Source: Flavobacterium azizsancarii (lineage in GTDB: Bacteria; Bacteroidota; Bacteroidia; Flavobacteriales; Flavobacteriaceae). Taken from it: DNA of 64,000 bases. Numbering within the stretch: position 1 is the first letter of the stretch; every line of letters starts with the position of its first letter. The translations under genes were made by a program, and so were the position numbers. The stretch lies in NCBI RefSeq assembly GCF_027980145.1, contig NZ_JAMZNK010000017.1, positions 44,969 through 108,968 on the forward strand, in the 5' to 3' direction. Below are positions 8,888 through 18,801 of this stretch, piece after piece. The notes under the pieces are model-generated. The model saw nothing but the letters and a program-made list of their open reading frames with translations. It was not told the DNA's origin and made no database searches.

Positions 8888-9916
8888 TTAAGTGTTACTT
8901 CTCGACGATGATTTACGAATATGTAATTCCGGTGCCAGAACCACCTTTTTTTCAATTTTAATAGTGTCCGTTTTGTCAACCTGTTCAAGGAAAACACGTG
9001 CAGACATTTTTCCCATTTCAAGAGGAGACTGATCAACAGAAGTAATCGATAATTCCATGAATTTTGTAAAAGGCTCATTACTAAAACCCGCCACGCAAAA
9101 ATCTTTAGGAATACTAATATTTCGCGCTCTTAGTTCTTGAATTGCGCCTAGGGCAGCAAAGTCACTAGATGAGAATATGGCATCTGGCGGAGTTTCTAAT
9201 TGTAGCAAAATGTCAACAGCCTCTTTTCCGGCATCAACAAAACTTTTTACAGGAAGAACATATTCTTCTTTAAAAGTCAATCCGTTATCAAGCAAAGCTT
9301 GTTTGTATCCTAAAAACCTGTTTTTGAAAATTTCAAGAGATTGATCCCCTGATAAGTGAGCAATAGATTTACAGCCTTCGTTTATTAAATGTTGCGTTGT
9401 AAGATATCCGCCTTTAAAATCATTGATAGTTACTGAGCTAACACCATCAATATGTTTACTTCTGTCAAAAAATATAAGAGGGACATTTTTTTCTAATACG
9501 TTGCGAAAAGCACCATCATTTTCAGTAGTAACATCCGTAACAGACATTATAATACCATCGACTTGCGCATCTATTAGTGTATATAAATTTTCGTTTTCTC
9601 TTTTGGGGCTTTCATGTGTCTGACAAATAATTACCTGATAACCATGAGGATGTAACTCTTCTTCGATTCCCCTGATAACAGATGCAAAAAAGTTACTGTC
9701 GATACGAGGGACAATTACTCCTATATTATTACTTCTTCCGCTTTTTAATGCCAAAGCGAGCTTGTTTTGCTTGTAGTTCATCGAAGCAGCCGTTTTGATA
9801 ACCAACTCACGCGTACTCTCTTTAATCTTGGGGTTATTGTTTAAAGCCCTTGAAACAGTAGCGGCAGTGATATTTAATTTCTCAGCAATATCGTAAATGG
9901 TTATTTTTTCGCTCAT
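8888..9916 (-). CDS. LacI-family transcriptional regulator of the pectin/uronate genes
   Basis: A 342-residue LacI/GalR repressor. The N-terminal helix-turn-helix reads ITIYDIAEKLNITAATVSRALN (residues 5-26, with the hinge helix following), and a periplasmic-binding-protein-like sensor domain spans about residues 60-330. It is located between the uronate operon and the GH28-susCD genes. Sites with LacI-type symmetry occur before both (74-85, 10145-10158) and in its own upstream region (9982-9993, 10008-10017). A uronate intermediate is the probable inducer, which the sequence alone cannot fix. Confidence 0.9.
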   Translation of the reverse strand: MSEKITIYDIAEKLNITAATVSRALNNNPKIKESTRELVIKTAASMNYKQNKLALALKSGRSNNIGVIVPRIDSNFFASVIRGIEEELHPHGYQVIICQTHESPKRENENLYTLIDAQVDGIIMSVTDVTTENDGAFRNVLEKNVPLIFFDRSKHIDGVSSVTINDFKGGYLTTQHLINEGCKSIAHLSGDQSLEIFKNRFLGYKQALLDNGLTFKEEYVLPVKSFVDAGKEAVDILLQLETPPDAIFSSSDFAALGAIQELRARNISIPKDFCVAGFSNEPFTKFMELSITSVDQSPLEMGKMSARVFLEQVDKTDTIKIEKKVVLAPELHIRKSSSRSNT

Positions 9917-9945
9917 TAAAAAAGGTTTTTCAGATTAATCTTAGA

Positions 9946-9993
9946 CAAAAATACATTTTTTTTTATAATGTTAAACAAATTGTTATCGATTAC
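9946..9993 (-). promoter_or_regulatory. Promoter of the LacI gene with adjacent operator-like site
   Basis: On the minus strand TATTTTTG (9946-9953) fits the TAnnTTTG -7 consensus. A TTTG at 9976-9979 lies 22 bp upstream as a possible -33. Immediately beyond it, GTTATCGATTAC (9982-9993) resembles the kduI and GH28 operators. This suggests autoregulation or a shared upstream site for both divergent transcripts. Confidence 0.5.
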
Positions 9994-10007
9994 CATAATT
10001 TATAATT

Positions 10008-10017
10008 AAAACGTTTT
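10008..10017. promoter_or_regulatory. Small palindrome AAAACGTTTT
   Basis: A perfect 10-bp palindrome with a central CG, in the divergent region between the LacI gene and GH28. The core resembles half-sites favoured by LacI-family proteins. It could be an auxiliary operator, but a short palindrome in AT-rich DNA may occur by chance. Confidence 0.3.
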
Positions 10018-10136
10018 CGATTCTACAATGATAATAAATTATATGTTTTTTTACATTAAATGTAAATATAATTCCTAATAAAAATTAAATATATAATTTA
10101 TTTCTAAATAAATTTGGTGCACTCGAAGTTATTTTC

Positions 10137-10159
10137 TATTTTCGTGTAATCGATTACAT
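10137..10159 (+). promoter_or_regulatory. Promoter/operator block in front of GH28-susCD
   Basis: TATTTTCG (10137-10144), one base off the TAnnTTTG -7 consensus, abuts the perfect 14-bp palindrome TGTAATCGATTACA (10145-10158). The 23-bp block aligns with 65-87 before kduI with three differences. A full-consensus TAAATTTG at 10109-10116 is an alternative -7, which would place the operator just downstream of the start of transcription. Confidence 0.65.
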
Positions 10160-10199
10160 ACATGTATTGATTTGACTTCCAAATAACAAATACTACAAG

Positions 10200-11639
10200 A
10201 TGATTGCAAACAGGATTATAGCATTGAAGAGAGTTTTAATGGTTAGTACGTTTACTGCATTGGTTTTTTCATGTGCAAAGCAAACTACAAATGTTTCTGA
10301 TTCTGATCCGTGGAGAAGAATGGAACTGATTATAAAAAGCATTCCTCAAACACAATTTCCTGATAAAACTTTTAATATTAAGGATTACGGTGCTGTAGCT
10401 GACGCAAAAACTTCCAATACTGCAGCTTTTGAAAAAGCAATAAAAGCATGTACAGAAAATGGCGGAGGAAGAGTTTTGGTTCCTGACGGTAAATATCTTA
10501 CCGGCGCAATACATCTTGAAAGTAATGTGAATTTACATTTAGAGGATAATGCTGAGATACTTTTTAGTTTAAATCCAAAAGATTATCCAATCGTTCATAC
10601 CTCATGGGAAGGAACAGAACTAATGAATTATTCTCCTCTTATTTATGCTAAAAATAAAACCAATGTTGCCATAACCGGAAAAGGAACTCTTAATGGACAG
10701 GCGAACAGCACAAATTGGTGGATTTGGTCCGGAGGTAAAGATTACGGTTGGAAAAAAGGAATCCCATCACAGAATGATCCTCAAAACAGAGAAGTTTTAG
10801 TTGATATGGCGGAAAGAGGTGTTCCGGTTACTGAAAGAATTTTTGGAGAAGGACGTTATTTGCGCCCCAATTTTATAGAGTTTTTCCAGTGCAATACCGT
10901 TTTGGTAAAAGATGTAAAAGTAATCAACTCTCCGTTTTGGATCCTGCACCCTATAAAAACCAATAACATAATTATCGACGGTGTTACAGTAAACAGCCAC
11001 GGACCTAACAATGATGGTTGTGATCCTGAATATTCGCAAAATGTACTCATTAAAAACTGCACATTTAATACTGGTGACGATTGTATTGCTATAAAAGCGG
11101 GTCGTGATGCAGATGGCAGAAGAGTCGCACTGCCAAGTAAAAACATTATTGTCCAGAATTGTAAAATGGTTGATGGTCATGGCGGAGTGGTTATTGGGAG
11201 TGAAATATCTGCAGGCGTAAATAACGTTTTTGTAGAGAATTGTATCATGGACAGTCCCAATCTTGATCGTGCGATACGTATTAAAACAAATTCTAAAAGA
11301 GGAGGAGTGATTGAAAATGTCTTCGTTCGAAATCTTGAAGTAGGCACAGTAAAAGAATGTGTTTTAAAACTGAACATGTTTTATAACGTCTACGGATCGC
11401 AAACAGGAAATTTTATTCCCACAATCAGAAATATCAGCCTTGAAAATATCAATGTAAAAAATGGAGGAAAATACAGTGTCTGGGCAGAAGGATACAAAGA
11501 GTCTCCGGTAGAGAATATAACTCTTAAAAACGTAGTGATTCATAAAGTAGATTCCATCTATTTATTGAAAAATGTCAAGAATATAAACTTTATTAATACT
11601 TATATCAATGAAAAAAAAGTAGCACAAATTAAAAATTAA
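10200..11639 (+). CDS. GH28 polygalacturonase, lipoprotein
   Basis: A 479-residue right-handed beta-helix glycoside hydrolase of family 28, which hydrolyses alpha-1,4-galacturonan. All four GH28 signatures are intact: NNDGCD with D272 and D275, GDD with D293/D294, GHGG with H327, and RIKT with R360 and K362. The N-terminus has a hydrophobic signal ending in LVFSC, a lipobox, so the enzyme is probably anchored to an outer leaflet or the periplasm. It heads the susCD-containing operon. Confidence 0.93.
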   Translation: MIANRIIALKRVLMVSTFTALVFSCAKQTTNVSDSDPWRRMELIIKSIPQTQFPDKTFNIKDYGAVADAKTSNTAAFEKAIKACTENGGGRVLVPDGKYLTGAIHLESNVNLHLEDNAEILFSLNPKDYPIVHTSWEGTELMNYSPLIYAKNKTNVAITGKGTLNGQANSTNWWIWSGGKDYGWKKGIPSQNDPQNREVLVDMAERGVPVTERIFGEGRYLRPNFIEFFQCNTVLVKDVKVINSPFWILHPIKTNNIIIDGVTVNSHGPNNDGCDPEYSQNVLIKNCTFNTGDDCIAIKAGRDADGRRVALPSKNIIVQNCKMVDGHGGVVIGSEISAGVNNVFVENCIMDSPNLDRAIRIKTNSKRGGVIENVFVRNLEVGTVKECVLKLNMFYNVYGSQTGNFIPTIRNISLENINVKNGGKYSVWAEGYKESPVENITLKNVVIHKVDSIYLLKNVKNINFINTYINEKKVAQIKN

Positions 11640-11673
11640 AAACTATCAATTAACCAAACTATTTAACCAAACT

Positions 11674-14600
11674 ATGAACTTAAAACGATTAACAAAGAAA
11701 AAAACAAAATACAATCTTGTATTTTTATTTTTCCTGAATTTCCTGTTGAGCACAACAATTTATGCGCAATCAACAGTAGTAGAAGGAAAAATTACAGACG
11801 CGTCGGGATTATCGCTTCCAGGTGTAAATGTCCAGGAAAAAGGAACTAAAAATGGTACCTCTACAGACTTTGAGGGAAGTTTTAAAATTAATGTAACCAA
11901 TAATAAAGCAGTATTAATTTTTAGTTATTTAGGATTTCAGACACAAGAAGTTAGTGTTGCAGGAAAATCAAGATTAAATGTGAGCCTTTCAGAGCAATCC
12001 AACTCACTTAATGAAGTTGTGGTCGTAGGATACGGATCTGTAAAGAAAACAGATCTTACAGGATCAGTAAGTACTATTAGTGCGGCGACAATTACAGAAA
12101 GAAATACGACAAGTGCATTAGAAGCAATTCAGGGAAGCACACCGGGAGTTCAGATTTCATCCAGTTCAGGGCGTGTGGGAGATGGATTTAAGGTAGTAAT
12201 TAGAGGTAATAACTCCTTATTGGCAGATTCGAACAATCCAAATGTATTAGGATCAACACCTTTGTATGTAGTTGATGGTGTGCCAATGGACGGAATTGAC
12301 TTTTTGAATCCACAGGATATTGCCAGAATGGATGTACTGAAAGACGCATCTTCGGCTGCAATTTACGGTTCAAGAGGATCCAATGGGGTTATCATTGTGA
12401 CTACTAAAAGCGGAATAAATGCTAAACCAGGTATCAATGTAACTTTTGACTCTTCTTATGGTACTAAAACTGCTGCAAGATTACCGGAAATGATGTCGGG
12501 CTCAGAATGGTGGAAATTTCACCAGGTGGCTTATATGAGCGCAACACCACAAACACAAACACCAGCCCAGTTAGCAACATTGGCAGGAAATCAAAGTCCT
12601 CTGTTGGTATCAAGAGCCAATAGCGGTTATAATTTTGACTGGTACGATGCAGTTCTTAAACCGGGAATGACCCAAAACAATTATTTGAATATTTCAGGGC
12701 GTTCAGAATCCGGATTGAGTTATAACATGGGATTCGGTATTCAGAGCGACGAAGGATTAGTTGATAATGACGGTACTGATAAATACTCGTTCAAATTAGG
12801 TTTAAACCATAAGATAAACGACAAATTTTCTACAGGAGCAAATGTTACAATAGCACATGTTGATACACAATTTGGTAGTGATTTAGCCATGCAGGATGCA
12901 TTTAGATTAAGCCCTTTAATGTCGCCTTGGTCAGTAGATGCCAGCGGAAAAGAGAATGTAGGTTCTTTGTTTTTCTTACCGGGTAAATTAACCTACCCTG
13001 ACGGATCATGGGCAATTAATAAAACCAGTGCTGTAAACCCGTTAATGGAGATTGCCAATTCATCTCAGCTTGAAAAAACCTGGCAGACCGTTGGAAATGC
13101 ATATATGCAATACCAGCCATTAAAATGGTTAACGTTCAAAACGACATTTTCTGCAGGAGTTCAAAATACAACTACAAGTACAGCTTATACAGCACAGACT
13201 AATGCAGGGGTAACATTAAACGGAAAAAATTCAGCATCAATTAAAACCTATAATAATTTTAATTATACATGGGATAATCAGATTGATTTGAAACACACTT
13301 TTAATGATGTTCACGATTTTAGCTTATTATTATTGCAGAGTTCTTATTCTAATACAGATGAAAACTCTTATATGTATTCTAATAACCAACCTTTTGATGT
13401 AGGATCAAATAATATGGGTTCAGGAGTTCAGACCAGTTATAATATAACTTCAGGATATGCAAAAAATACCTTAAGTTCTTATGCCGTTCGTTTGAACTAT
13501 ACTTTTAGAGACAAATATTTATTAACAGCTTCTAACAGATGGGATGGTTCGTCCGTTTTATCAGCAGATAATAAGTGGCAAAGTTTTCCATCTGTAGCCT
13601 TAGGATGGAAAATTAGTAAAGAATCATTTTTATCAAGTAGCGCCGTAATTTCTGATTTGAAATTGAGAGCGAGTTTAGGATATACAGGAAATGATAATGT
13701 TGCCCCTTATACATCACAAGCTTTATTAAATCAGCAAACTTTTTATGCTAACGGAGCAAATGTAGTATCAGGATGGCAGTCTGAAAATCTTGCCAATCAA
13801 AATTTAACATGGGAAAAAACCAGAGAGATCAATTTAGGTATTGATTTTGGATTCTTAAAAAACAGAATTACAGGTAGTGTTGATGTTTACGACAGATTAT
13901 CAGACGATTTGATTTACAAACAACAATTGCCACTGGAAACAGGATGGAAAAACACTTTCTCGAATGTGGGTTCTGTAAGCAATAAAGGGATCGAGGTTTT
14001 ATTAACTACAAAAAATATAAAATCTAAAAATGTAAACTGGGAAACGACTTTTACCTTTACTAAAAACGTAAACAAGTTAGAGTCTATCTACAATCAGGAC
14101 AAAGTAAGTGATATTGGAAACAAACTGATTTTAGGTTCAGAAATAAATCCAAATTACAACTACGTATATGATGGTGTTTGGCAGGAAAGCGAAGCAGCTC
14201 AGGCAGCAGCTTTTGGTATGGCACCGGGACAAGCGAGACCCAAAGATCTAAACGGAGACGGTAAATTTAATGCTGATGACAGACAAGTAATCGGTAACGC
14301 AAATCCGCAGTGGCAAGGAAGTTTTTATTCTAAATTAACAGTAGGTCAATTTGATTTTAACTTCTCTGTAATCACAAGCCAGGGTCAAACAGTATTGAGT
14401 ACTTTTCATCAAAATTTTGCTGACGTAAGTGACAGAGGCCGTCAAAAAATTAAAATGGATTATTTTATTCCAACAAACGCAACAGGTATTGAAGCGAATG
14501 CAAACAATACAAATCCACGACCAGGACCCGTTGCAACTGGTGCAGGTGCTTATTGGACTTCTTTATTTGGTTACTATAGAGATGCATCTTATGTTAAAAT

Positions 14601-14805
14601 TAAAAATATCTCTCTAGGATATACTTTTAATTCTGAATTACTAAAAAGATTAAAAATGAGTAATTTAAGAATTTATGTAAATGTTTTAGACCCATTTGTA
14701 TTTACAAATTTTGACGGATATGATCCGGAATGGGCAGGTTCTAATTTTGGTATCAACCGACCTGCATCTGTTACTACACAATTGGGTTTAAGTGTTAAAT
14801 TTTAA
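11674..14805 (+). CDS. SusC/RagA-family TonB-dependent outer-membrane transporter
   Basis: A 1043-residue protein expected to import pectin oligosaccharides across the outer membrane with TonB energy. A signal peptide ends near TTIYAQ. A carboxypeptidase-D-like domain (about residues 35-110) leads to the plug domain with LYVVDGVPMDG and the SusC signature MDVLKDASSAAIYGSRGSNG. A long beta-barrel with a terminal aromatic follows. The SusD partner starts 11 bp downstream. The leader has a doubled TTAACCAAACTAT-like element just before the start. Confidence 0.96.
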   Translation: MNLKRLTKKKTKYNLVFLFFLNFLLSTTIYAQSTVVEGKITDASGLSLPGVNVQEKGTKNGTSTDFEGSFKINVTNNKAVLIFSYLGFQTQEVSVAGKSRLNVSLSEQSNSLNEVVVVGYGSVKKTDLTGSVSTISAATITERNTTSALEAIQGSTPGVQISSSSGRVGDGFKVVIRGNNSLLADSNNPNVLGSTPLYVVDGVPMDGIDFLNPQDIARMDVLKDASSAAIYGSRGSNGVIIVTTKSGINAKPGINVTFDSSYGTKTAARLPEMMSGSEWWKFHQVAYMSATPQTQTPAQLATLAGNQSPLLVSRANSGYNFDWYDAVLKPGMTQNNYLNISGRSESGLSYNMGFGIQSDEGLVDNDGTDKYSFKLGLNHKINDKFSTGANVTIAHVDTQFGSDLAMQDAFRLSPLMSPWSVDASGKENVGSLFFLPGKLTYPDGSWAINKTSAVNPLMEIANSSQLEKTWQTVGNAYMQYQPLKWLTFKTTFSAGVQNTTTSTAYTAQTNAGVTLNGKNSASIKTYNNFNYTWDNQIDLKHTFNDVHDFSLLLLQSSYSNTDENSYMYSNNQPFDVGSNNMGSGVQTSYNITSGYAKNTLSSYAVRLNYTFRDKYLLTASNRWDGSSVLSADNKWQSFPSVALGWKISKESFLSSSAVISDLKLRASLGYTGNDNVAPYTSQALLNQQTFYANGANVVSGWQSENLANQNLTWEKTREINLGIDFGFLKNRITGSVDVYDRLSDDLIYKQQLPLETGWKNTFSNVGSVSNKGIEVLLTTKNIKSKNVNWETTFTFTKNVNKLESIYNQDKVSDIGNKLILGSEINPNYNYVYDGVWQESEAAQAAAFGMAPGQARPKDLNGDGKFNADDRQVIGNANPQWQGSFYSKLTVGQFDFNFSVITSQGQTVLSTFHQNFADVSDRGRQKIKMDYFIPTNATGIEANANNTNPRPGPVATGAGAYWTSLFGYYRDASYVKIKNISLGYTFNSELLKRLKMSNLRIYVNVLDPFVFTNFDGYDPEWAGSNFGINRPASVTTQLGLSVKF

Positions 14806-14816
14806 TAAGATATAAA

Positions 14817-16502
14817 ATGAAAAAAATAATATTAGTTTTAGGAATAATCGTTACTGCTTTCAGTTCATGTAGTGACTACATCGAAGAAGAAAGTCTTTCG
14901 AATGTACCTGCCGACGAAACATATAAAACAGCATCAGGATTTCAGTTATTAGTAAATTCAGACTATGCGAGACTAAAAGGAATTTATGGAGGAAATCCAT
15001 GGTTGTTTGAATCCGGTACAGATATGTATGCTGAGGGAAGGACTCCGGAACCAGCCGGTATCAGTCAATATACATTATTGATTCCGTCTGCGGCAAACGT
15101 CGATGATTTGTATACGTCATGTTACCAACAGATTCAGTCTGTAAACAAAACAGTCTACTATTCGACAATAACAGAGCAAACAGCAAGTTTAAACTCTCTT
15201 GTTGGTGAGGCACGATTTTTAAGAGCCAATGCTTATTTTTTATTGGTTCAGACTTATGGTGGAGTTCCAATTGTTCTGGATAACATTACTTCTGCGGTTT
15301 TATCTTTCAAAAGAAATACAGCCCAAGAAGTGTACACACAAATTATCGCAGATCTGGATGCTTCTTTAGCTGCTGTAGGAACCGGTGCATATGCTGCAAC
15401 AGGAAAAGTAAATAAAAGAGCTGTAAACGATTTATTGGCAAAAGTATATTTAACAAGAGGATACGAAACTTTTGGTACTCCTGCAGATTTTACAAAAGCA
15501 GCGGCTTATGCTGATGCTGCAATCGCGGGTCAGGCACTAAATATTCCTTTTAATCAATTATTCGTGACTACTGCAACAAGCGATAATGATTTGAATGCAG
15601 AGACAATATTCTCAGTGCAGTATGATAAAAATTCTACAAGTACAGATCCTACAAAATTAGGAAACAATCAGTTTTACTATTTCAGTTCGTACTTAGGAGG
15701 TGCAGAAACAGGAGCGCCGTTAAGAAGCTACAATTTATGCCCAACAACTTATGCATTAGGTTTATACGAAAAAGGAGATAAAAGATGGGACGCTACCTTT
15801 ATGACAGAAATTCTGGAAGAAACAGTAACTGTTGACGGTAAAGCGAAGACAAATCTATATTTTCCTTATTACAGACCTGCAAATGCGAGTGCAGTAAAAG
15901 TAAGACACTTTTATGAGCCAAAATGGTTTACTGCTGCAGATAAAGCAGCCTGGATGACAGCAAATGCAGCAAGAAGAGCGACAACTTTTGTATACCATCC
16001 GTGGGGAGAATATGGAGCTGATCATACCCTGATTGACAATCGTGATTGTTATACTATCCCGGTTAAGAAATTTGATGATGCAAATCCAACAACACCTTCA
16101 AGTACAGGTCCTGTAAGTACAAGAGATATTATTGTATCAAGATTGGGAGAAACCTATTTAATTGCGGCAGAAGCTTATTTTAAAGCTGGAAATCCTACAA
16201 CTGGTTTAGATCGTTTAAACGAAGTGAGAAGAAGAGCAGGTGTAGCAAATGCAACTATAGGACAGTTTAATATCGATTATATCTTAGATGAAAGAGGTAG
16301 AGAACTGGTAGGAGAATACAAACGTTGGTTCGATCTAAAACGTACCGGTACATTAGTAGACAGAGCTTCGGCTTATAATTATAAAATTAAGGCAGCCAAT
16401 TTTGTTGGAGTAGATGGTAAACTTAAAATTTTAAGACCAATTCCACAAACAGCGCTTGATTTAAATCAAAACAAGGATTTTCCTCAGAATCCTGGTTATT
16501 AG
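14817..16502 (+). CDS. SusD/RagB-family glycan-binding lipoprotein
   Basis: The surface-exposed, lipid-anchored glycan-binding partner that lids the SusC channel. The 561-residue protein has a lipobox at AFSSC (cysteine about residue 19) followed by the acidic DYIEEE. The N-terminal SusD-like TPR region includes EARFLRANAYFLLVQTYGGVP, and the RagB domain includes LGETYLIAAEAYFKAG and LNEVRRRAG. The C-terminal DERGRELVGEYKRWFDLKR is strongly characteristic. Ligand is inferred as pectic oligosaccharide from context. Confidence 0.96.
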   Translation: MKKIILVLGIIVTAFSSCSDYIEEESLSNVPADETYKTASGFQLLVNSDYARLKGIYGGNPWLFESGTDMYAEGRTPEPAGISQYTLLIPSAANVDDLYTSCYQQIQSVNKTVYYSTITEQTASLNSLVGEARFLRANAYFLLVQTYGGVPIVLDNITSAVLSFKRNTAQEVYTQIIADLDASLAAVGTGAYAATGKVNKRAVNDLLAKVYLTRGYETFGTPADFTKAAAYADAAIAGQALNIPFNQLFVTTATSDNDLNAETIFSVQYDKNSTSTDPTKLGNNQFYYFSSYLGGAETGAPLRSYNLCPTTYALGLYEKGDKRWDATFMTEILEETVTVDGKAKTNLYFPYYRPANASAVKVRHFYEPKWFTAADKAAWMTANAARRATTFVYHPWGEYGADHTLIDNRDCYTIPVKKFDDANPTTPSSTGPVSTRDIIVSRLGETYLIAAEAYFKAGNPTTGLDRLNEVRRRAGVANATIGQFNIDYILDERGRELVGEYKRWFDLKRTGTLVDRASAYNYKIKAANFVGVDGKLKILRPIPQTALDLNQNKDFPQNPGY

Positions 16503-16545
16503 TAATTTTAAAATTTTTGAGGTTTAGTTTTTTTGAAGAAGTTAA

Positions 16546-16574
16546 AAAGGAGTTCGGTCATATCGGACTCCTTT
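16546..16574 (+). terminator. Stem-loop after susD
   Basis: AAAGGAGTTCG (16546-16556) pairs with CGGACTCCTTT (16564-16574) through one T-G wobble, with a seven-base loop. It ends in a short T-rich stretch 26 bp before the esterase gene. It may attenuate transcription so that susCD exceed the downstream enzymes. Confidence 0.6.
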
Positions 16575-16600
16575 CTTAACGAAATACCAGTGCACCGGAA

Positions 16601-17536
16601 ATGAAAAGATTATTAATTGTTTTATTGCTTTTTTCTAAGGGTATTATAGCGCAAAGTCACTATAGTACAGATACATCGTACACCGTAAAGAGTACCTATG
16701 CAAAACTAATTAAGAAATATCCTTTTATAAAAATTGCTGAAGGTAATAAAGCAATAAATGATACTCATATTAAGAATATAGTTTACTGTCAGGACAAAAA
16801 CAGAGCATTACATTTAGATGCTTTTTTTAATAAAAATAAAAAAAGAAATCCGGGCGTGATCCTGATTCATGGCGGCGGATGGAGATCAGGAAATAAAGAT
16901 CAAATGCAGGTTTTGGCACAAGAAATAACATCAAAAGGTTATTCTTGTTTTGCAATAGAATACAGATTATCACTTGAGGCAAAATATCCACAAGGGATTT
17001 ATGATGTAAAAAATGCGATTAAATTTATAAAAGATAATGCGAAAAAATTCAATGTAGATCCAAACAAAATTGCAGTTCTGGGATGCTCTTCGGGAGGTCA
17101 GATGGCAGCTTTGATTGGTACAACAAATGAAGATTTAGCTTTTGAAGATCTACAACACAAAAGTAAATCTTCTTCGAAAGTTCAGGCAATTATCGATGTA
17201 GATGGAATTCTCGCTTTTAAACATCCCGAATCTGAAGAAGGCCAAATGGCAGCTTTTTGGCTCAGCGGAACCTACGACGAAAATCCGGAAAACTGGAAAC
17301 AGGCATCGGCATTAAATCATGCTAATAAAAATACACCGCCAACACTGTTTATCAACAGCAGTTTTGATCGGTTTCATGCCGGAAGAGACGATATGATTGC
17401 AGTTTTAAATCAGAACAAGATTTATAATGAAGTAAAAACAATTCAGAATTCGCCTCATTCTTTTTGGTTTTTTAAACCCTGGCTAGATGAAACGGTGGTT
17501 TATACCACACAATTTTTAGACAGAGTATTTGAATAA
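16601..17536 (+). CDS. Secreted alpha/beta-hydrolase, probable pectin-related carboxylesterase
   Basis: A 311-residue esterase of the BD-FAE/acetyl-esterase type. The signal peptide is MKRLLIVLLLFSKGIIAQ. The oxyanion HGGGW motif lies near residue 90. The nucleophile elbow GCSSGG places the catalytic serine at S163, and a C-terminal NSPHSFWFF supplies the likely histidine. Its position between susD and the GH105 genes points to removal of acetyl or other ester groups from pectin. The exact substrate cannot be read from the sequence. Confidence 0.85.
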   Translation: MKRLLIVLLLFSKGIIAQSHYSTDTSYTVKSTYAKLIKKYPFIKIAEGNKAINDTHIKNIVYCQDKNRALHLDAFFNKNKKRNPGVILIHGGGWRSGNKDQMQVLAQEITSKGYSCFAIEYRLSLEAKYPQGIYDVKNAIKFIKDNAKKFNVDPNKIAVLGCSSGGQMAALIGTTNEDLAFEDLQHKSKSSSKVQAIIDVDGILAFKHPESEEGQMAAFWLSGTYDENPENWKQASALNHANKNTPPTLFINSSFDRFHAGRDDMIAVLNQNKIYNEVKTIQNSPHSFWFFKPWLDETVVYTTQFLDRVFE

Positions 17537-17571
17537 TTTAGAATAAAAAAACAGTATTAAAATATAATTTT

Positions 17572-18786
17572 ATGTTTAAATCGACTTTTATAAAAATCAA
17601 TTTTACCCAAAGTATCATGGTTCTGCTATTGATTTTTAGTAGTAAGATAATGGCTCAGACGAATCAAAATGCTGTTCTTGCTGATAATCTAAAATGGTCA
17701 GAAAGAACAGCACTTACCATTTTAAGCAAGTACCCAAAAGCGTACCGGATTGACGGAACAGAAAAGCCAAAATGGGATTATAAAATGGGTTTGGTTTTGT
17801 CAGCTTTTGAAAAATTATACCAGAAAACAAATGATAAAAAGTATTTTGATTATATCAAAGAATATGCTGATGAATTGATAGATTCAAATGGAAATATCAT
17901 CAAATACGATATAAAAGAATACAATATCGATTGTGCAAATCCGGGTAAATTACTTTTTAATCTATATGATAAAACAAAGGATGAGCGCTATCTTAAAGTT
18001 ATTAAACAATTAAGAGCCCAACTCCAGACTCAGCCCAGAACCACAAGCGGAGGATTCTGGCACAAACAAATTTATCCCAACCAAATGTGGATTGATGGTT
18101 TGTATATGGCAGAACCATTCTACACGCAATATACCGTGAAGTTCGAAAATGGTAAAGCTTTAGATGATATTGCCAAACAATTTGAGCTGGTTCAAAATCA
18201 TCTTGCAGATAAAAAAACAGGATTGGTTTTTCAGGCCTGGGATGAAAGCAAAGAAATTGCATGGGCAAATCCTGAAACGGGAACTTCTCCCACAATTTGG
18301 GGACGCGGCATTGGCTGGTACATGATGGCGCTGGTAGAAACATTAGATTATTATCCAAAGACACATCCAAAATATAAAGTGCTGAGAGGATATCTGAATC
18401 AAATTACAAAAAGTGCAGATCAGTACAAAAGTACTTCTGGATTATGGTATCAGGTGGCTGACAAACCGGATTTGAAAGATAATTATCTTGAATCTTCCTC
18501 TTCGGCAATGATTATCTATGCGTTGGCAAAAGGAGCAGATAAAGGTTATTTAGCTTCAAACTATAAAAAGGTGGCTCAAAAATCATTTGACGCCTACCTT
18601 AAAGAATTTGTCAAAAAAGATGATAAAGGACAAGTAATGATTTCAAATGTATCATCGAATGTTGGTTTAGGAGGAAAACCATTTCGTGACGGTACAAATG
18701 ATTATTATATAAAAAGTAAAGCAAAAGACAGTAGTTCACCGGCTCTGGCAGCATTTATGTTAAGCGCAATCGAATTGAATAAATAA
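17572..18786 (+). CDS. GH105 unsaturated (rhamno)galacturonyl hydrolase, copy 1
   Basis: Removes the unsaturated uronic acid left by pectate or rhamnogalacturonan lyases from oligosaccharide ends. The 404-residue protein has a signal peptide (to SKIMAQ) and an alpha/alpha-barrel of the YteR/YesR type. The conserved GGFWHKQIYPNQMWIDGLYM contains the likely catalytic acid D175. Later family signatures are GRGIGWYMMAL and GKPFRDGTNDYY. It is the most divergent of three consecutive paralogues. The product would feed kduI. Confidence 0.93.
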   Translation: MFKSTFIKINFTQSIMVLLLIFSSKIMAQTNQNAVLADNLKWSERTALTILSKYPKAYRIDGTEKPKWDYKMGLVLSAFEKLYQKTNDKKYFDYIKEYADELIDSNGNIIKYDIKEYNIDCANPGKLLFNLYDKTKDERYLKVIKQLRAQLQTQPRTTSGGFWHKQIYPNQMWIDGLYMAEPFYTQYTVKFENGKALDDIAKQFELVQNHLADKKTGLVFQAWDESKEIAWANPETGTSPTIWGRGIGWYMMALVETLDYYPKTHPKYKVLRGYLNQITKSADQYKSTSGLWYQVADKPDLKDNYLESSSSAMIIYALAKGADKGYLASNYKKVAQKSFDAYLKEFVKKDDKGQVMISNVSSNVGLGGKPFRDGTNDYYIKSKAKDSSSPALAAFMLSAIELNK

Positions 18787-18801
18787 TTAAGGATTCAGGA
18801 T

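Noticed and set aside
10797..11180. Minus-strand open frame opposite the first GH28
   Set aside because: It is a shadow of the intact GH28 gene, which shows all four family motifs.
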